Below, in pieces: positions 25,063-35,118 of a DNA stretch of 35,575 nucleotides. Origin of the DNA: Armatimonadota bacterium (GTDB lineage: Bacteria; Sysuimicrobiota; Sysuimicrobiia; Sysuimicrobiales; Sysuimicrobiaceae). Where the stretch lies: the NCBI GenBank assembly GCA_025060455.1, contig JANXBY010000060.1:1-35575 (forward strand). The letters are read 5' to 3'. How positions within the stretch are numbered: the stretch's first letter is position 1; each line of letters starts with the position of its first letter. The notes under the pieces are model-generated. The model searched no databases. It was not told the origin of the DNA and worked only from the letters and a program-made list of their open reading frames with translations. The position numbers and the translations under genes were made by a program.

Positions 25063-26342
25063 CGCATGAACCCCTCGTAGTGCCGCATCAGGACGTACGC
25101 CTCGAGCTGCTTCATGGTCTCCAGGGCGACCCCTACCACGATGAGCAGGGACGTACCCGCCAGGTACAGGGTCAGCCCCGCGGTCTGGCGGAACAGAAGA
25201 GGGAACACCGCGATGGCCGACAGGAACAGTGCTCCCACGAAGGTGAGGCGTTCTGTGACCTTCATCAGGAACTCGCCCGTGGGCCGCCCCGGCCGGATGC
25301 CGGGGATGAAGCCACCGTACTTCTTGATGTTCTCGCTGATCTCGTGTGGGTCGAACTGCACCGCGGTGTAGAAGTACGTGAACACCACGATCAGCACCGC
25401 GTACAGCACGGTGCCCAGAGGGTGCTGGCCCGGCTGCAGCCGGTTGCCCCATTCCACCAGGGGCTCCCACCGCACGAAGGAGGCCACGGTGGCGGGAAAC
25501 TGCAGGACCGAGATGGCGAAGATGATGGGGATCACCCCCGCCTGGACGATCCGCAAGGGGATGTGGGTGGTCTGGCCCCCCAGGATGCGACGCCCGACCA
25601 CCCGCTTCGCGTACTGCACGGGGATCCTCCGGGTGGCCTGGGTCACCACGATCACGGCCACGATGCTGGCCAGCACCAGGACGATGTCCGCTAGAACCCA
25701 GCCCACGGAGGTGGAGCCCACCCGCACCTGGGCCACCGTGGCGGCCAGCTGGTTGGGGATCCGGGCCACGATCCCGCCGAAGATCAGCAAGGAGACCCCG
25801 TTACCTACTCCGTGCTCGGTGATCACCCCGCCCATCCATGTGAGCACCATGGAGCCCGCCACCAGGGTGGACAGGATCAGTGCCCAGTTCAGGGGGCTGA
25901 AGTCGGTGATGGCCCGGCCCTGGGAGAAGGCCTGGATGAGCCCCGTCTGCCCCCACCCCTGCAGCGCGGCCAGGGGGATGGTGAGGTACAGGGTGTACCA
26001 CCCGATCCGCCTGCGCCCCGCCTCCCCTTCCTCCTGTGCCATCTTCTTCAACTCGGGGAACGCCACCTGGAGCAGGCTCATGATGATGGAAGCGGTGATG
26101 TACGGGATCACCCCGAGGGCGAAGATGGAGAAGTTCTCCAGCGCCCCGCCCACCAGCAGGTTGAGGAACCCGAAGGCCGTTCCCGCGGCCGCCTGCTCGA
26201 ACTGAGTTCGCACCGCCTCCACGTTCACCCCTGGCACGGGGAGGTGCGCCCCCAGGCGGAACAGGGCCAGCATGGCGGCGGTAAACAGCAGCCGCCGCCT
26301 CAACTCCGGGATGCGGAAGGGGTTCGCGATCCCTCCGATCAC
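25059..26342 (-). CDS. secY: Preprotein translocase subunit SecY
   Basis: SecY forms the protein-conducting channel. The 427-residue protein starts with [20 protein letters not shown], then [14 protein letters not shown]. It has ten expected membrane segments, including the plug region [20 protein letters not shown] and [20 protein letters not shown]. The C-terminal half contains [20 protein letters not shown] and [16 protein letters not shown], a conserved SecY cytoplasmic loop, and ends with [23 protein letters not shown] at 26342 overlaps the rplO stop (GTGA), and its own stop overlaps the adk start. SecA is encoded in the same window. Confidence 0.99.
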   Translation of the reverse strand: MIGGIANPFRIPELRRRLLFTAAMLALFRLGAHLPVPGVNVEAVRTQFEQAAAGTAFGFLNLLVGGALENFSIFALGVIPYITASIIMSLLQVAFPELKKMAQEEGEAGRRRIGWYTLYLTIPLAALQGWGQTGLIQAFSQGRAITDFSPLNWALILSTLVAGSMVLTWMGGVITEHGVGNGVSLLIFGGIVARIPNQLAATVAQVRVGSTSVGWVLADIVLVLASIVAVIVVTQATRRIPVQYAKRVVGRRILGGQTTHIPLRIVQAGVIPIIFAISVLQFPATVASFVRWEPLVEWGNRLQPGQHPLGTVLYAVLIVVFTYFYTAVQFDPHEISENIKKYGGFIPGIRPGRPTGEFLMKVTERLTFVGALFLSAIAVFPLLFRQTAGLTLYLAGTSLLIVVGVALETMKQLEAYVLMRHYEGFMR

Positions 26343-26812
26343 GGGATCACCTCTGCCCGGCCGCCCGCCGCCTCGATCGCGGCCCGGGCGGAGGCACTGA
26401 AGGCGTGCGCCTTGACCGTGAGGGGGTGAGGAAGGCGGCCCGGTCCAAGCACCTTGACCCGCCCCTTGCCGCTCACCAGCCCCGCTTGCAGCAGAACCTC
26501 GGGGGTCACCTCGGTTCCGGGCTCAAACCGGGCCAGCTTGGTCAGCTGGACCTCCACGTAGCCGGGACGCGGACGGCCTCCCGTGTGGGAGCTTCCGTAC
26601 GCCCGGATCCCGCGCTGGAAGGGCAGCCGCTTCCCCAGAGGGGTCTGCCCGCCCTCGAACCCCGGCCGCGGCCCCTTCCCGCTCCGGGCCTTCTGCCCCT
26701 TGATGCCTCGGCCCGCGTACGTGCCCTTTCCCGACCCCAGCCCCCGGCCTACCCGCTTGCGCCGGCGGCGGGCCCCAGCGGGGGGCTTCAGCTCACCGAT
26801 CCGAAGCGCCAT
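26339..26812 (-). CDS. rplO: 50S ribosomal protein L15
   Basis: L15 is a late-assembly large-subunit protein. The 157-residue product has the N-terminal basic, glycine-rich extension ([28 protein letters not shown]), followed by [20 protein letters not shown] and [20 protein letters not shown] then [20 protein letters not shown] at 26812 lies within the end of rpmD (20-nt overlap), with the ribosome site AGGAGG inside the rpmD coding region. It overlaps secY by 4 nt at the other end. Confidence 0.98.
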   Translation of the reverse strand: MALRIGELKPPAGARRRRKRVGRGLGSGKGTYAGRGIKGQKARSGKGPRPGFEGGQTPLGKRLPFQRGIRAYGSSHTGGRPRPGYVEVQLTKLARFEPGTEVTPEVLLQAGLVSGKGRVKVLGPGRLPHPLTVKAHAFSASARAAIEAAGGRAEVIP

Positions 26813-27032
26813 CGGCTGACCTCCTGTCGGGTTGCCCCATGCCCGGGTCTTCCTCTCCTGCGACGGGCTCGACTTCCACCAGGTGACGGATGCGCCGCAG
26901 GATCCCTTCCAGCTCAGGGCCAGCTGGTCGCACCACGGACTGCCCGACCCTCCGCAGCCCTAGGGTGGCCACGCAGGCGCGGTGGACCGGCTTGGTGCCG
27001 ATGAGCGAGCGGCGCAACGTGATGCGCACCAT
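26793..27032 (-). CDS. rpmD: 50S ribosomal protein L30 with C-terminal extension
   Basis: L30 is a small large-subunit protein of about 60 residues. Here the core ([55 protein letters not shown]) is complete, and about 20 more residues ([20 protein letters not shown]) follow before the stop. That tail runs over the rplO ribosome site and 20 nt into rplO. It is polar and not part of the known fold, so it likely reflects drift of the stop codon. ATG at 27032 has GAGGAGGG upstream, 9 nt after rpsE. Confidence 0.95.
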   Translation of the reverse strand: MVRITLRRSLIGTKPVHRACVATLGLRRVGQSVVRPAGPELEGILRRIRHLVEVEPVAGEEDPGMGQPDRRSADGASDR

Positions 27033-27041
27033 AGGCCCTCC

Positions 27042-27560
27042 TCAACCAGCCCGGCGGCCCACTAACTCCGCCATGGTCTTGCCCCGGGCCCGCGCCACCT
27101 CCTCCGGTGTCTGCAGCTCCAGGAGGCCCTGCAGGGTCGCCCGGGTCACGTTTATGGGGTTGCTGCTCCCCAGGGACTTGGTGAGCACGTCCCGGATCCC
27201 GGCGGCCTCCACCACGGCCCGCACGGGCCCACCCGCGATCACCCCGGTGCCCTCGCTGGCGGGCTTCAACAGCACCCGGGCTGCGCCGTAGCGTCCGATC
27301 ACCTCGTGCGGGATGGTGGTACCGTGGCGCGGGATCCGCCACAGGTTCTTCTTCGCGTCCTCCACCGCCTTCCGGATGGCGTCGGGCACCTCCGCGGCTT
27401 TGCCAACCCCGACCCCCACGACACTCTGCTCGTCCCCCACCACCACCAGGGCCCGGAAGTTGAACCGCTTGGCGCCCTTGGTCACCTTCGCCACCCGGTT
27501 GATGGATACGGTCTTCTCAAACGTCAGGTTGAGTTCCGTCGGGTTCACGCGCTCCGCCAT
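27042..27560 (-). CDS. rpsE: 30S ribosomal protein S5
   Basis: S5 is a small-subunit fidelity protein near the mRNA entry and decoding region. The 172-residue product has the double-stranded RNA-binding-like N-domain ([40 protein letters not shown]) and the C-domain ([40 protein letters not shown]). ATG at 27560 has GAGGAGACGG upstream. It sits between rplR and rpmD with 12 and 9 nt gaps. Confidence 0.99.
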   Translation of the reverse strand: MAERVNPTELNLTFEKTVSINRVAKVTKGAKRFNFRALVVVGDEQSVVGVGVGKAAEVPDAIRKAVEDAKKNLWRIPRHGTTIPHEVIGRYGAARVLLKPASEGTGVIAGGPVRAVVEAAGIRDVLTKSLGSSNPINVTRATLQGLLELQTPEEVARARGKTMAELVGRRAG

Positions 27561-27572
27561 GGCCGTCTCCTC

Positions 27573-27941
27573 TCAGAACTCCAGACCGCCCTCCCGGGCG
27601 CCCTCTGCCAGGGCCTTGACCCGCCCGTGGTAGGCGTAGCCACCCCGGTCGAACACCACGCGCACGATCCCCCTCTCCCGCGCCCTCCGCGCCAGCACCT
27701 GGCCCACCACCCGCCCCTGCTCCACCCGCTTGAGCCCCGCCACCTGGGAAGCGATCTCCGGCTCCCGGGTGCTGGCAGCCACCAGGGTGTGCCCCCGGGT
27801 GTCGTCGATGATCTGCGCGTAGATGTGCTTGAGGCTCCGGAACACGCTCAGCCGCGGCCGTTCCGGAGTCCCCACCACCTTCCTGCGCAGCCGGCGGTGG
27901 CGGATCTTCCGTCGCTCTTCTCGGCTCTCCCGGACCAGCAT
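27573..27941 (-). CDS. rplR: 50S ribosomal protein L18
   Basis: L18 attaches 5S rRNA to the large subunit. The 122-residue product has a basic N-terminus ([20 protein letters not shown]), [37 protein letters not shown] and the end [20 protein letters not shown] then AREGGLEF, closely family-like. ATG at 27941 has GGAGGACGGC upstream. It lies 13 nt after rplF. Confidence 0.99.
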   Translation of the reverse strand: MLVRESREERRKIRHRRLRRKVVGTPERPRLSVFRSLKHIYAQIIDDTRGHTLVAASTREPEIASQVAGLKRVEQGRVVGQVLARRARERGIVRVVFDRGGYAYHGRVKALAEGAREGGLEF

Positions 27942-27954
27942 GCCGTCCTCCGGC

Positions 27955-28506
27955 CTACTTCTTGCCCGCGGCCCGGCCCGCCTTACCTGGGCGCAGGCGC
28001 ACCACTTCGTGGGCGTACCGGATCCCCTTCCCCTTGTACGGGTCCGGGGGACGGATCGCCCGCACCTTCGCGGCCACCTGCCCGACGAGCTCCTTGTCCG
28101 CTCCCCGCACCACCACCCGGTTGGGCTGCGGGACCTCGAAGGTGATCCCCGACGGAGGGTCCAGCTCCACGGGGTGAGTGTAGCCCACCTGCAGAACCAG
28201 CTTTTCGCCCTGCTTGGACGCCCGGTAGCCCGTCCCGTGGATCTCCAGCTCCACCGCGTACCCCTCCGCCACGCCCCGGACCATGTTGTTCAGCAGCGCC
28301 CGGGTAAGGCCGTGCAGGGCGCGGTGGTGGCGCAGGTCCGTGGGGCGCCGCACCACCAGCTTGCCGTCCTGCAGCTCGATCCGCATGTCGGGGTGGAAGG
28401 TCCGCTCCAGCTCGCCCTTGGGCCCCTTCACGCGGACCCGAGGGCCGTCCACGTGGACCTCCACCCCCGGCGGTACGGGTACGGGCATGTGACCGATCCG
28501 GCTCAT
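27955..28506 (-). CDS. rplF: 50S ribosomal protein L6
   Basis: L6 lies near the sarcin-ricin loop and factor-binding site. The 183-residue product has the two repeated L6 domains: domain 1 from [20 protein letters not shown] to [20 protein letters not shown], domain 2 from [20 protein letters not shown] to [20 protein letters not shown]. The C-terminal motif [11 protein letters not shown] is the L6 signature. ATG at 28506 is preferred over an upstream in-frame start inside rpsH, because it matches family N-termini and has GAGGGACCCAGGG upstream. It begins 16 nt after rpsH. Confidence 0.98.
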   Translation of the reverse strand: MSRIGHMPVPVPPGVEVHVDGPRVRVKGPKGELERTFHPDMRIELQDGKLVVRRPTDLRHHRALHGLTRALLNNMVRGVAEGYAVELEIHGTGYRASKQGEKLVLQVGYTHPVELDPPSGITFEVPQPNRVVVRGADKELVGQVAAKVRAIRPPDPYKGKGIRYAHEVVRLRPGKAGRAAGKK

Positions 28507-28522
28507 CCCTGGGTCCCTCGCT

Positions 28523-28924
28523 TCACCACACGTAGCACAGCACCTCACCGCCCACGCCCAGGCGCCGGGCCTGCCGGTCCGTGAGGATCCCCCGGGAGGT
28601 AGAGAGGATGGCGACCCCCAGCCCTCCTCTCACCCTGGGGATCTCCGGACGCCGCACGTACACCCGCAGGCCGGGCTTGCTGACCCGCCGGATCCCCCGC
28701 AGCACCCGCTCCCGCTTCGGCCCGTACTTCAGCACGATGCGCAGGGTGCCCTGAGGGCTGTCCTGGATCCACGTCCAGTCCTGGATGAACCCTTCCTCCT
28801 TCAGGATCCGGGCGATCTCCGCCTTCAGCTTGGAGGCGGGCACACGGACCTCGTCGTGGCCCGCCGCGTTGGCGTTGCGGATCCGGGTCAGCATGTCCGC
28901 GATGGGGTCCGTCACGGTGCCCAT
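28523..28924 (-). CDS. rpsH: 30S ribosomal protein S8
   Basis: S8 binds the central domain of 16S rRNA and, in E. coli, represses the spc operon. The 133-residue product shows [60 protein letters not shown] and the C-terminal signature [20 protein letters not shown] then [14 protein letters not shown] at 28924 has GGGGGAGG upstream, 9 nt after the S14 gene. Confidence 0.99.
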   Translation of the reverse strand: MGTVTDPIADMLTRIRNANAAGHDEVRVPASKLKAEIARILKEEGFIQDWTWIQDSPQGTLRIVLKYGPKRERVLRGIRRVSKPGLRVYVRRPEIPRVRGGLGVAILSTSRGILTDRQARRLGVGGEVLCYVW

Positions 28925-28933
28925 GGCCTCCCC

Positions 28934-29119
28934 CTACCAGCTGGCCTTGGTCATCCCGGGGATCTCCCCCCGGTACGCCAGCTCCCGCAGGCAGATCCGA
29001 CACAACCGGAAGCGCCGGAACACCGCCCGGGGCCGCCCGCACCGCTCGCAGCGGGTGTACGCCCGCACCCGGAACTTGGGCGGCCGCTTCCACTTCTCCA
29101 GCAGCGCCTTCTTGGCCAT
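28934..29119 (-). CDS. rpsZ: 30S ribosomal protein S14, type Z (zinc-binding)
   Basis: S14 sits in the head of the small subunit. The 61-residue short form has two CxxC pairs: [10 protein letters not shown] and [20 protein letters not shown], a zinc ribbon. Only the zinc type is in this cluster, as is normal for Gram-positive and many thermophilic bacteria. ATG at 29119 has GGAGGGAGG upstream. It lies between rplE and rpsH with gaps of 11 and 9 nt. Confidence 0.99.
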   Translation of the reverse strand: MAKKALLEKWKRPPKFRVRAYTRCERCGRPRAVFRRFRLCRICLRELAYRGEIPGMTKASW

Positions 29120-29130
29120 CCTCCCTCCTC

Positions 29131-29691
29131 CTACGCGGCGGCGGACTCGCGCTCCCGGAAGGGCATGCCCAAAAGCCTCAGCAGCTCCCGCGCCTCCTCA
29201 TCCGTCCGGGCGGTGGTCACGATGGCGATGTCCATGCCGCGGATCTTGTCCACCTTGTCGTACTGGATCTCGGGGAACACCAGCTGTTCCCGCAGCCCGA
29301 GGTTGAGGTTGCCCCGGCCGTCCAGCTGCCGCTCGGAGATCCCCCGGAAGTCCTTGATCCGGGGCAGGGCCACGTGGATCAACTTGTCCAGGAACTCGTA
29401 CATGCGCGTCCCCCGCAGGGTCACGTACACGCCGATGGGGGCTCCCTTGCGCAGCTTGAAGGCTGCGATGGACTTCCGGGCCCGCGCCACCACCGGCCGC
29501 TGCCCGGTGATGGCCTGCAGATCCTCCACCGCGCGGTCCACCTGCCGCGGGTCCTGGGCACCCGCGCCGACCCGCATGTTCACCACCAGCTTCACCAGGC
29601 GGGGGATCTCCATGGGGTTGCGGTACCCGAACCGCTCCCGCAGGGCGGGGACTACCTCCCTCTGGTACTTCTCCTTCAACCGAGGCACCAT
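29131..29691 (-). CDS. rplE: 50S ribosomal protein L5
   Basis: L5 binds 5S rRNA and bridges to S13. The 186-residue product shows [79 protein letters not shown] and [20 protein letters not shown]. The usual VVNMGVGEA block reads VVNMRVGAG here, a small deviation. ATG at 29691 follows rplX by 10 nt and has GAGGGGGC upstream. Confidence 0.98.
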   Translation of the reverse strand: MVPRLKEKYQREVVPALRERFGYRNPMEIPRLVKLVVNMRVGAGAQDPRQVDRAVEDLQAITGQRPVVARARKSIAAFKLRKGAPIGVYVTLRGTRMYEFLDKLIHVALPRIKDFRGISERQLDGRGNLNLGLREQLVFPEIQYDKVDKIRGMDIAIVTTARTDEEARELLRLLGMPFRERESAAA

Positions 29692-29701
29692 GGCCGCCCC
29701 C

Positions 29702-30046
29702 TCACTTGTCCAGCAGCTCCCCAGACCGCTTTGCGTAGCGCACGCGGCGTCCGTCGCCCAGGACCCGGATTCCCACCCGGGTCCGGTCCTTGCTCTCCGG
29801 GTCCACCAGCATCACCTTGGAGGCGTGGATGGGCGCCTCCCGCTGCACGATCCCGCCCTGGGGGTTCTTGGGGGAGGGCTTCGTGTGCCGCTTGACCACG
29901 TTCACGCCCTCCACCACCACCCGCCCCGTCTTGGGCAGCACTCGGAGTACCTTGCCCCGCTTGCCCCGGTACTTTCCCGAGATGACCACCACCAGGTCTC
30001 CCTTCTTCACGTGCATGTGGACGCGGCGCGCGCCGACCACCGGCAC
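29702..30046 (-). CDS. rplX: 50S ribosomal protein L24
   Basis: L24 is an assembly-initiator protein at the exit tunnel. The core begins [20 protein letters not shown] then [20 protein letters not shown] and contains the KOW motif. [20 protein letters not shown] and [20 protein letters not shown] follow. I place the start at GTG 30046 because AGGAGGTG (30054-30061) lies 7 nt upstream, giving 114 residues with a ten-residue leader ([10 protein letters not shown]). ATG at 30016 fits family N-termini but has no ribosome site. The ribosome site overlaps the rplN stop. Confidence 0.95.
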   Translation of the reverse strand: MPVVGARRVHMHVKKGDLVVVISGKYRGKRGKVLRVLPKTGRVVVEGVNVVKRHTKPSPKNPQGGIVQREAPIHASKVMLVDPESKDRTRVGIRVLGDGRRVRYAKRSGELLDK

Positions 30047-30060
30047 GGGCAACCACCTCC

Positions 30061-30429
30061 TCACAGGACCTCGGGGGCCAGGGAGACGATCTTCATGAAC
30101 TGCCGCTCCCGGAGCTCCCGGGCCACGGGCCCGAAAATGCGGGTCCCGCGGGGGTTCATCTGCTCGTTGATGAGCACCGCGGCGTTGTCGTCGAACCGGA
30201 TGTAGGAGCCGTCCGGCCGCCGGATCTCCTTGCGGGTACGCACCACCACGGCCTTGACCACCTCTCCCTTCTTCACCGGGCTGTTGGGGATGGCCTGCTT
30301 CACCGTAGCCACCACCACGTCGCCCACGCGGGCGTAGCGGCGCTTGCTGCCGCCCAGCACCCGGATCACCAGGATCTCCCGGGCGCCCGTGTTGTCCGCC
30401 ACCTTGAGCCGCGACTCCTGCTGCAGCAT
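30061..30429 (-). CDS. rplN: 50S ribosomal protein L14
   Basis: L14 sits at the subunit interface. The 122-residue product is family-typical throughout: [80 protein letters not shown] and [20 protein letters not shown]. It ends LAPEVL. ATG at 30429 has GGAGGAGTGAGG upstream and lies 4 nt after rpsQ. It opens the spc-like part of the cluster, with no promoter-sized gap. Confidence 0.99.
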   Translation of the reverse strand: MLQQESRLKVADNTGAREILVIRVLGGSKRRYARVGDVVVATVKQAIPNSPVKKGEVVKAVVVRTRKEIRRPDGSYIRFDDNAAVLINEQMNPRGTRIFGPVARELRERQFMKIVSLAPEVL

Positions 30430-30433
30430 GGCC

Positions 30434-30715
30434 TCACTCCTCCACCGGGAGCTCTCCGGTACCCCGCTCCAGGATCTCCACCACCCGCCAGCGCTTCTCC
30501 TTGGACAGCGGCCGCGTCTCCATGATCCGCACCCGGTCGCCGACCCGGCAGCGGTTCTCCTCGTCGTGCGCCTTGTACTTCTTGTGCCGGCGCACGGGCT
30601 TCTTGTACAGTGGGTGCCGGAACACGGACTCCACCCGGACCACCACCGTCTTGTCCATCCGGTCGCTCACCACCACCCCCACCAGCTCCTTGCGCTTCGG
30701 TGCCCGGTCCGCCAT
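30434..30715 (-). CDS. rpsQ: 30S ribosomal protein S17
   Basis: S17 is a primary 16S rRNA-binding OB-fold protein. The 93-residue product shows [60 protein letters not shown] and [12 protein letters not shown], standard for the family, with a short acidic end (TGELPVEE). ATG at 30715 has GGAGGGTC upstream, 10 nt after rpmC. Confidence 0.99.
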   Translation of the reverse strand: MADRAPKRKELVGVVVSDRMDKTVVVRVESVFRHPLYKKPVRRHKKYKAHDEENRCRVGDRVRIMETRPLSKEKRWRVVEILERGTGELPVEE

Positions 30716-30725
30716 CAGACCCTCC

Positions 30726-30923
30726 TCACACCCGGACCCCGCGTTCGGCCAGCACGGTCTTCACCCGGGCGATGGCCCGCCGGACCTCCCGCAGCCGAGA
30801 GGGGTTCTGGGCCTTGCCCGCGGCGATCTGCATCCTCAGCTGGAACGCGTCCTGCTGCAGCTCGTCCAGCCGCCGCATCAGTTCCTCCGGGGTCAGCTCC
30901 CGCAGCGCCCGCGCCTTCAGCAC
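30726..30923 (-). CDS. rpmC: 50S ribosomal protein L29
   Basis: L29 lies at the tunnel exit and helps dock SRP and trigger factor. The 65-residue helical hairpin shows [40 protein letters not shown] and [20 protein letters not shown], as in other bacteria. GTG at 30923 has GGAGGAC upstream; the first codon is uncertain by a few residues. It lies 10 nt after rplP and 10 nt before rpsQ. Confidence 0.97.
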   Translation of the reverse strand: MLKARALRELTPEELMRRLDELQQDAFQLRMQIAAGKAQNPSRLREVRRAIARVKTVLAERGVRV

Positions 30924-30933
30924 CGCCGTCCTC

Positions 30934-31362
30934 CTAGCCCACGGATCCGGGCAGGGCCTCTCGCTTGACGAACTGGGTGCGCACGGGAAGCTTGTGGCTG
31001 GCCAACATCATGGCCTCCCGGGCCACCGCCTCGCTGACGCCCGCCAGCTCGAACAGCACCCGGCCGGGGCGCACCACCGCCACCCAGTACTCCGGGTTCC
31101 CCTTGCCGCTACCCATACGGGTCTCCGCGGGCTTCTTCGTTACCGGTTTGTCGGGGAAAATGCGGATCCACAGCTTGCCGCCCCGCTTGATGTACCGGGT
31201 GATGGTCCGCCGGGCGGCCTCGATCTGCGCCGCGGTGACCCACGCGGGGCTGGTGGCCCGCAGCCCGTACTCCCCGAAGGCCAGGGTGGAGCCCGCGTAG
31301 CTGAGGCCCTTCATCCGGCCCCGCTGCTGCTTACGGTATTTCACGCGCTTGGGCATCAACAT
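30934..31362 (-). CDS. rplP: 50S ribosomal protein L16
   Basis: L16 helps shape the A-site tRNA elbow region. The 142-residue product shows [80 protein letters not shown] and [23 protein letters not shown] at 31362 is chosen because GGAGG lies 8 nt upstream; a second ATG two codons later (31356) is equally family-like. It lies 15 nt after the rpsC stop. Confidence 0.98.
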   Translation of the reverse strand: MLMPKRVKYRKQQRGRMKGLSYAGSTLAFGEYGLRATSPAWVTAAQIEAARRTITRYIKRGGKLWIRIFPDKPVTKKPAETRMGSGKGNPEYWVAVVRPGRVLFELAGVSEAVAREAMMLASHKLPVRTQFVKREALPGSVG

Positions 31363-31377
31363 GCCGCCCACCTCCCG

Positions 31378-32040
31378 TCAACGGGCCCGCACCACGGGGC
31401 GCGCCTCCCGCTTCTCTGGGAACACGTCCCCCCGGTAGATCCAGACCTTCACCCCGATGCGGCCGTAGGTGGTGAGGGCCTCCGCCACCCCGAAGTCGAT
31501 GTCCGCCCGCAGGGTGTGCAGGGGCACCCGGCCCTCCCGGTACCACTCGTATCGGGCGATCTCCGCCCCCGCCAGCCGGCCCGAGCACGAGATCCGGATC
31601 CCCTTGGCCCCGGCCCTCAGGGTCCGCTGCACCGCCTGCTTCATGGCCCGCCGGTGGGCCACCCGCCGCTCCAGCTGCTGGGCTACGTTCTCCGCCACCA
31701 GCTGCGCCTCCAGGTCCGGCCGCCGGATCTCCTGCACGTTCAGCTGGACCTCCTTGCCCGTCAGTTCCGCCAGCTCCTTGCGCAGGGCGTCGATCCCCGT
31801 GCCCCCGCGGCCGATGATGATCCCCGGACGGGCGGCGTGTACGGTGACCTTCACCACCTTGGACTGCCGCTCGATCTCGATCCGCGGGATCCCGGCCCGG
31901 TACAGCTTCTCCTTGATGTACTTGCGGATCCGCAGGTCCTCGTGCAGGTAGTCCGCGAAGTGTTTGTCGCTGTACCACCGGGATTCCCAGTCCCGGATGA
32001 TTCCGATCCGCAGTCCCACGGGGTGGACCTTCTGTCCCAC
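31378..32040 (-). CDS. rpsC: 30S ribosomal protein S3
   Basis: S3 forms part of the mRNA entry tunnel and helicase. The 220-residue product shows [40 protein letters not shown], a KH domain with [20 protein letters not shown], and the C-terminal domain [20 protein letters not shown] and [20 protein letters not shown] then [20 protein letters not shown] at 32040 has GGAGGTGTTGT upstream. It lies 10 nt after rplV. Confidence 0.99.
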   Translation of the reverse strand: MGQKVHPVGLRIGIIRDWESRWYSDKHFADYLHEDLRIRKYIKEKLYRAGIPRIEIERQSKVVKVTVHAARPGIIIGRGGTGIDALRKELAELTGKEVQLNVQEIRRPDLEAQLVAENVAQQLERRVAHRRAMKQAVQRTLRAGAKGIRISCSGRLAGAEIARYEWYREGRVPLHTLRADIDFGVAEALTTYGRIGVKVWIYRGDVFPEKREARPVVRAR

Positions 32041-32050
32041 ACAACACCTC

Positions 32051-32395
32051 CTACTCCCGCTCCGCCACCACCACGGTCACGTGGCAGTTGCGGCGGGTCA
32101 TCACGTCCGCCCGGCCCCGGGCCCGGGGGACCAACCGCTTCCACATGGCCCCGCCGGGACCCCGGTCCACCGCGATGCGGGCCACCACCAGGGTGGAGCG
32201 GTCCAGCTCGAGGTTGTGCTCCGCGTTGGCCACCGCGGACCGCACCACCTTTTCCACCACCCGGGCGGCCCGCTGGGGCATGGCCCGCAGCAGGCTCAGG
32301 GCTTCGTCTACGGGCCTGCCACGGACCACGTCCGCCACCCGCCGCACCTTCCACGGCGACATCCGAACGTACCGAGCCACCGCGCGCGCCTCCAT
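32051..32395 (-). CDS. rplV: 50S ribosomal protein L22
   Basis: L22 lines the nascent-chain tunnel; its loop is the site of macrolide-resistance mutations. The 114-residue product shows [60 protein letters not shown], and the tunnel hairpin [20 protein letters not shown] then [17 protein letters not shown]. The hairpin has the usual length. ATG at 32395 has GGGAGGCGAGC upstream, 13 nt after rpsS. Confidence 0.99.
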   Translation of the reverse strand: MEARAVARYVRMSPWKVRRVADVVRGRPVDEALSLLRAMPQRAARVVEKVVRSAVANAEHNLELDRSTLVVARIAVDRGPGGAMWKRLVPRARGRADVMTRRNCHVTVVVAERE

Positions 32396-32408
32396 GCCGC
32401 TCGCCTCC

Positions 32409-32696
32409 CTAGCCCTTCACGGTGGTGGCCCGTTCCGAAGACCCCCCGTGGCCCCGGAAGGTCCGGGTGGGGACGAACTCCCCCAGCTTGTGCCCCACCA
32501 TGGACTCCGTGATGTACACGGGCACGTGCTTGCGCCCGTCGTACACCGCGATGGTGTGGCCCACGAACTCCGGCAGGATGGTGGACCGCCGGGACCACGT
32601 GCGGATCACCCGCTTTTCCCGACGCTGGTTCAGCTCCTGAATCTTCCGCAGCAGCGGCTCGTCTACGAACGGACCCTTCTTCTTCGACCGCCCCAT
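32409..32696 (-). CDS. rpsS: 30S ribosomal protein S19
   Basis: S19 is a head protein that contacts S13 and bridges to the large subunit. The 95-residue product shows [60 protein letters not shown] and [20 protein letters not shown], standard for the family. ATG at 32696 lies 7 nt after rplB and has GAGG upstream. Confidence 0.99.
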   Translation of the reverse strand: MGRSKKKGPFVDEPLLRKIQELNQRREKRVIRTWSRRSTILPEFVGHTIAVYDGRKHVPVYITESMVGHKLGEFVPTRTFRGHGGSSERATTVKG

Positions 32697-32703
32697 GGTC
32701 GCC

Positions 32704-33531
32704 TCACTTCCGCCGCTTGATGATGTCCTTGTCGGACCGCTTCCTGGGCTTCCGGGTCTTCTTGCCCAGGGTGGGCTTGCCCCACGGGGACACGGGACTG
32801 GGCATCCCGATGGGGGACCGGCCTTCCCCTCCCCCGTGCGGGTGGCTCCGCGGGTCCTGCGCCACGCCCCGCACCGTGGGGCGGATCCCCAGCCAGCGCT
32901 TGCGGCCCGCCTTTCCTAGCTTGATGGCCTCGTGCTCCACGTTCCCCACCTGTCCCACGGTGGCCTTGCAGCGCAGGTTCACGCGGCGGACCTCGCCGGA
33001 GGGCAGACGCAGCTGCGCGTATTCTCCCTCCTTGGCCATGATCTGGGCTGCGGTACCCGCCGCCCGCACCAGCTGCCCCCCGTGCCCCGGCTGCAGCTCC
33101 ACGTTGTGCACCAGCGTCCCCACGGGGATCTTCTCCAGCGGCAGCGCGTTGCCCGGCTTGATCTCCGCGTCGGGCCCCGAGGTGACCACGTCGCCCACCT
33201 GCAGGCCCACGGGCGCCAGGATGTACCGCTTCTCCCCGTCCGCGTAGTGCAGCAGGGCGATGCGGGCAGACCGGTTGGGGTCGTATTCGATGGCCGCGAC
33301 CCGGGCCGGCACGCCGTCCTTGTCCCGCTTGAAGTCCACGATCCGGTACAGCCGCTTGTGCCCCCCGCCCCGGTGACGGGTGGTGATCCGCCCCTGGTTG
33401 TTCCGCCCCGCGTGCCGGTGCAGGGACACCACCAGGGACTTCTCCGGCTCCGACCGGGTGATCTCCTCAAAGGTGTACCCGGTGGCGAACCGCCGGCCGG
33501 GTGTGGTGGGCTTGAACCGCTTGATCCCCAT
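32704..33531 (-). CDS. rplB: 50S ribosomal protein L2 with variant signature loop
   Basis: L2 is needed for subunit association and peptidyl-transferase function. The 275-residue product shows [40 protein letters not shown] and [20 protein letters not shown]. In the highly conserved loop, bacteria normally have [13 protein letters not shown]; here it is [17 protein letters not shown]. The critical His (second H of HPHGGG in E. coli numbering near 229-231) is kept, while N, V and D before it are changed. The C-terminus [20 protein letters not shown] is normal. ATG at 33531 has GGAGCGGCC upstream, 8 nt after rplW. Confidence 0.98.
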   Translation of the reverse strand: MGIKRFKPTTPGRRFATGYTFEEITRSEPEKSLVVSLHRHAGRNNQGRITTRHRGGGHKRLYRIVDFKRDKDGVPARVAAIEYDPNRSARIALLHYADGEKRYILAPVGLQVGDVVTSGPDAEIKPGNALPLEKIPVGTLVHNVELQPGHGGQLVRAAGTAAQIMAKEGEYAQLRLPSGEVRRVNLRCKATVGQVGNVEHEAIKLGKAGRKRWLGIRPTVRGVAQDPRSHPHGGGEGRSPIGMPSPVSPWGKPTLGKKTRKPRKRSDKDIIKRRK

Positions 33532-33539
33532 GGCCGCTC

Positions 33540-33827
33540 CTACAGCAACTTCTCCAGGTCGATCTTCTGGCCGGGGGCCAGGGTCACCACCGCCTTCTTC
33601 CGCTCCGGGGTGCGGTAGGTATGCCGGCCCCTCCGCTTGGTCTTGCCCGGTACCCGCAGGGTGTTCACCTTGACCACCCGCACGCCGAACAGCCGCTCCA
33701 CCGCCTCCCGGATCTGCGGCTTGGTGGCGTCCCGGGCCACCTCGAAGGTGTACTTCCCGGCCTCCGTCCCCCGCATGGACTTCTCCGTGATCACTGCCCG
33801 GCGGACGATCTCGCGGTGGTCCCTCAC
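33540..33827 (-). CDS. rplW: 50S ribosomal protein L23
   Basis: L23 is at the tunnel exit and docks trigger factor and SRP. The 95-residue product shows [60 protein letters not shown] and the end [22 protein letters not shown] at 33827 overlaps the rplD stop as GTGA, and GAGGTGCTG lies upstream within rplD. It lies 8 nt before rplB. Confidence 0.98.
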   Translation of the reverse strand: MRDHREIVRRAVITEKSMRGTEAGKYTFEVARDATKPQIREAVERLFGVRVVKVNTLRVPGKTKRRGRHTYRTPERKKAVVTLAPGQKIDLEKLL

Positions 33828-34450
33828 GACAGCACCTCCTCCACCGCGCCCAGGGCGTCACGGCTCACCACGATCCGATCCGCCCACAACAGGTCCGCCA
33901 CGTTCAGGGTGTTCGGGGTGAGCACCACCACCCGTGGCAGGTTGCGGGCCGCCCGACCCACCAGCTGGCCCCCGGCCCCTGCCAGAAGGACCACCCGTTC
34001 CTGAGCGAACCCCAGCTTGTGGAGGAAGGCGGCCACCTCCCGGGTGCGGCCCTGCTGTACCCCGAACCCCTCCACCACCACCAGCCGGCCGTTCTGGGCG
34101 GCGTCCGAGAGGACCGAGCGCAGCGCCAGCCGCCGCATGGCCTTGGGCAGGCGGTGGCTGTAGTCCCGGGGCTTCGGCCCGAACACCACTCCCCCGCCCA
34201 CGAAGATGGGAGCCCGGATGTCCCCGTGCCGGGCCCGTCCGGTCCCTTTCTGGCGCCAGATCTTCCGCGTGCTCCCGGCGACCTCGCCCCGGGTCTTGGT
34301 GGACGCAGTCCCCTTCCGCGCGTTCGCGTGCTGGGCCACCAAGGCCTGGTGGACGACCGCGGCGTGGGGCCGTACCCCAAACACCTCGTCGGATAGTTCC
34401 ACCTCGCCCGCGGGCTCTCCGGTGGCGCTGAAGGCGGCGACCTTCGGCAT
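33824..34450 (-). CDS. rplD: 50S ribosomal protein L4
   Basis: L4 lines the exit tunnel; in E. coli it also represses the S10 operon. The 208-residue product shows [20 protein letters not shown] and the long loop [20 protein letters not shown] then [40 protein letters not shown], and the C-domain [20 protein letters not shown] and [23 protein letters not shown] at 34450 follows rplC by 20 nt. The frame opens further upstream but only through rplC in another frame. Confidence 0.98.
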   Translation of the reverse strand: MPKVAAFSATGEPAGEVELSDEVFGVRPHAAVVHQALVAQHANARKGTASTKTRGEVAGSTRKIWRQKGTGRARHGDIRAPIFVGGGVVFGPKPRDYSHRLPKAMRRLALRSVLSDAAQNGRLVVVEGFGVQQGRTREVAAFLHKLGFAQERVVLLAGAGGQLVGRAARNLPRVVVLTPNTLNVADLLWADRIVVSRDALGAVEEVLS

Positions 34451-34470
34451 CCCGTCCCTCCGCAACGCTG

Positions 34471-35091
34471 CTACTCCATCTTCCGGACCATCACGAGCCC
34501 GCCCCGGGCCCCCGGGATAGCGCCCCGGATCAGGAGCAGGTGCCGCTCCGTGTCGACCCGCACCACCCGCAGCCCTCGCACCGTCACCCGCTCCCCGCCC
34601 ATCCGTCCGGGCATACGCTTTCCCTTCCACACGCGCCCGACCCCGGACGTTCCCAGGGAGCCCACGGCCCGGTGCATCAGGGACACCCCGTGGGAGTCCG
34701 CCTGCCCGCTGAAGCCGTGGCGCTTCATGGCCCCCGCGAACCCCTTGCCCTTGCTGGTGCCCGTTACCGCCACCCGGTCTCCCTCCCGGAACACGGCCAC
34801 AGAGATCTCCTGGCCGACCTGGTAGACCTCGCCCTCCCGCACCCGCACCTCACGGATCACCCGGCGGGGGGAGACCCCCGCGCGCCGGAACACCCCCCGC
34901 ATGGGCCGGTTCACCCGGCGGTCCGGCACCTCCTCGAAGCCCAGCTGCACCGCCCGGTAGCCGTCCCGCTCCGGGGTGCGCAGGCCCACCACCACGTTCG
35001 GCTGCGCCTCCACCAGGGTGACGGGCACCAGGTTGCCCTCCGCGTCGAACACCTGCGTCATCCCCACCTTCCGTCCCAAGATTGCCGCCAT
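34471..35091 (-). CDS. rplC: 50S ribosomal protein L3
   Basis: L3 is an early-assembling protein reaching the peptidyl-transferase centre. The 206-residue product shows [40 protein letters not shown], the central extension [40 protein letters not shown] and [20 protein letters not shown]. The usual Gln in the HG-extension region and the GGERVTV block are conserved. ATG at 35091 has GGAGGGAGTGC upstream, 27 nt after rpsJ. Confidence 0.99.
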   Translation of the reverse strand: MAAILGRKVGMTQVFDAEGNLVPVTLVEAQPNVVVGLRTPERDGYRAVQLGFEEVPDRRVNRPMRGVFRRAGVSPRRVIREVRVREGEVYQVGQEISVAVFREGDRVAVTGTSKGKGFAGAMKRHGFSGQADSHGVSLMHRAVGSLGTSGVGRVWKGKRMPGRMGGERVTVRGLRVVRVDTERHLLLIRGAIPGARGGLVMVRKME

Positions 35092-35118
35092 CGCACTCCC
35101 TCCCTCGGAGGGTCCCGC

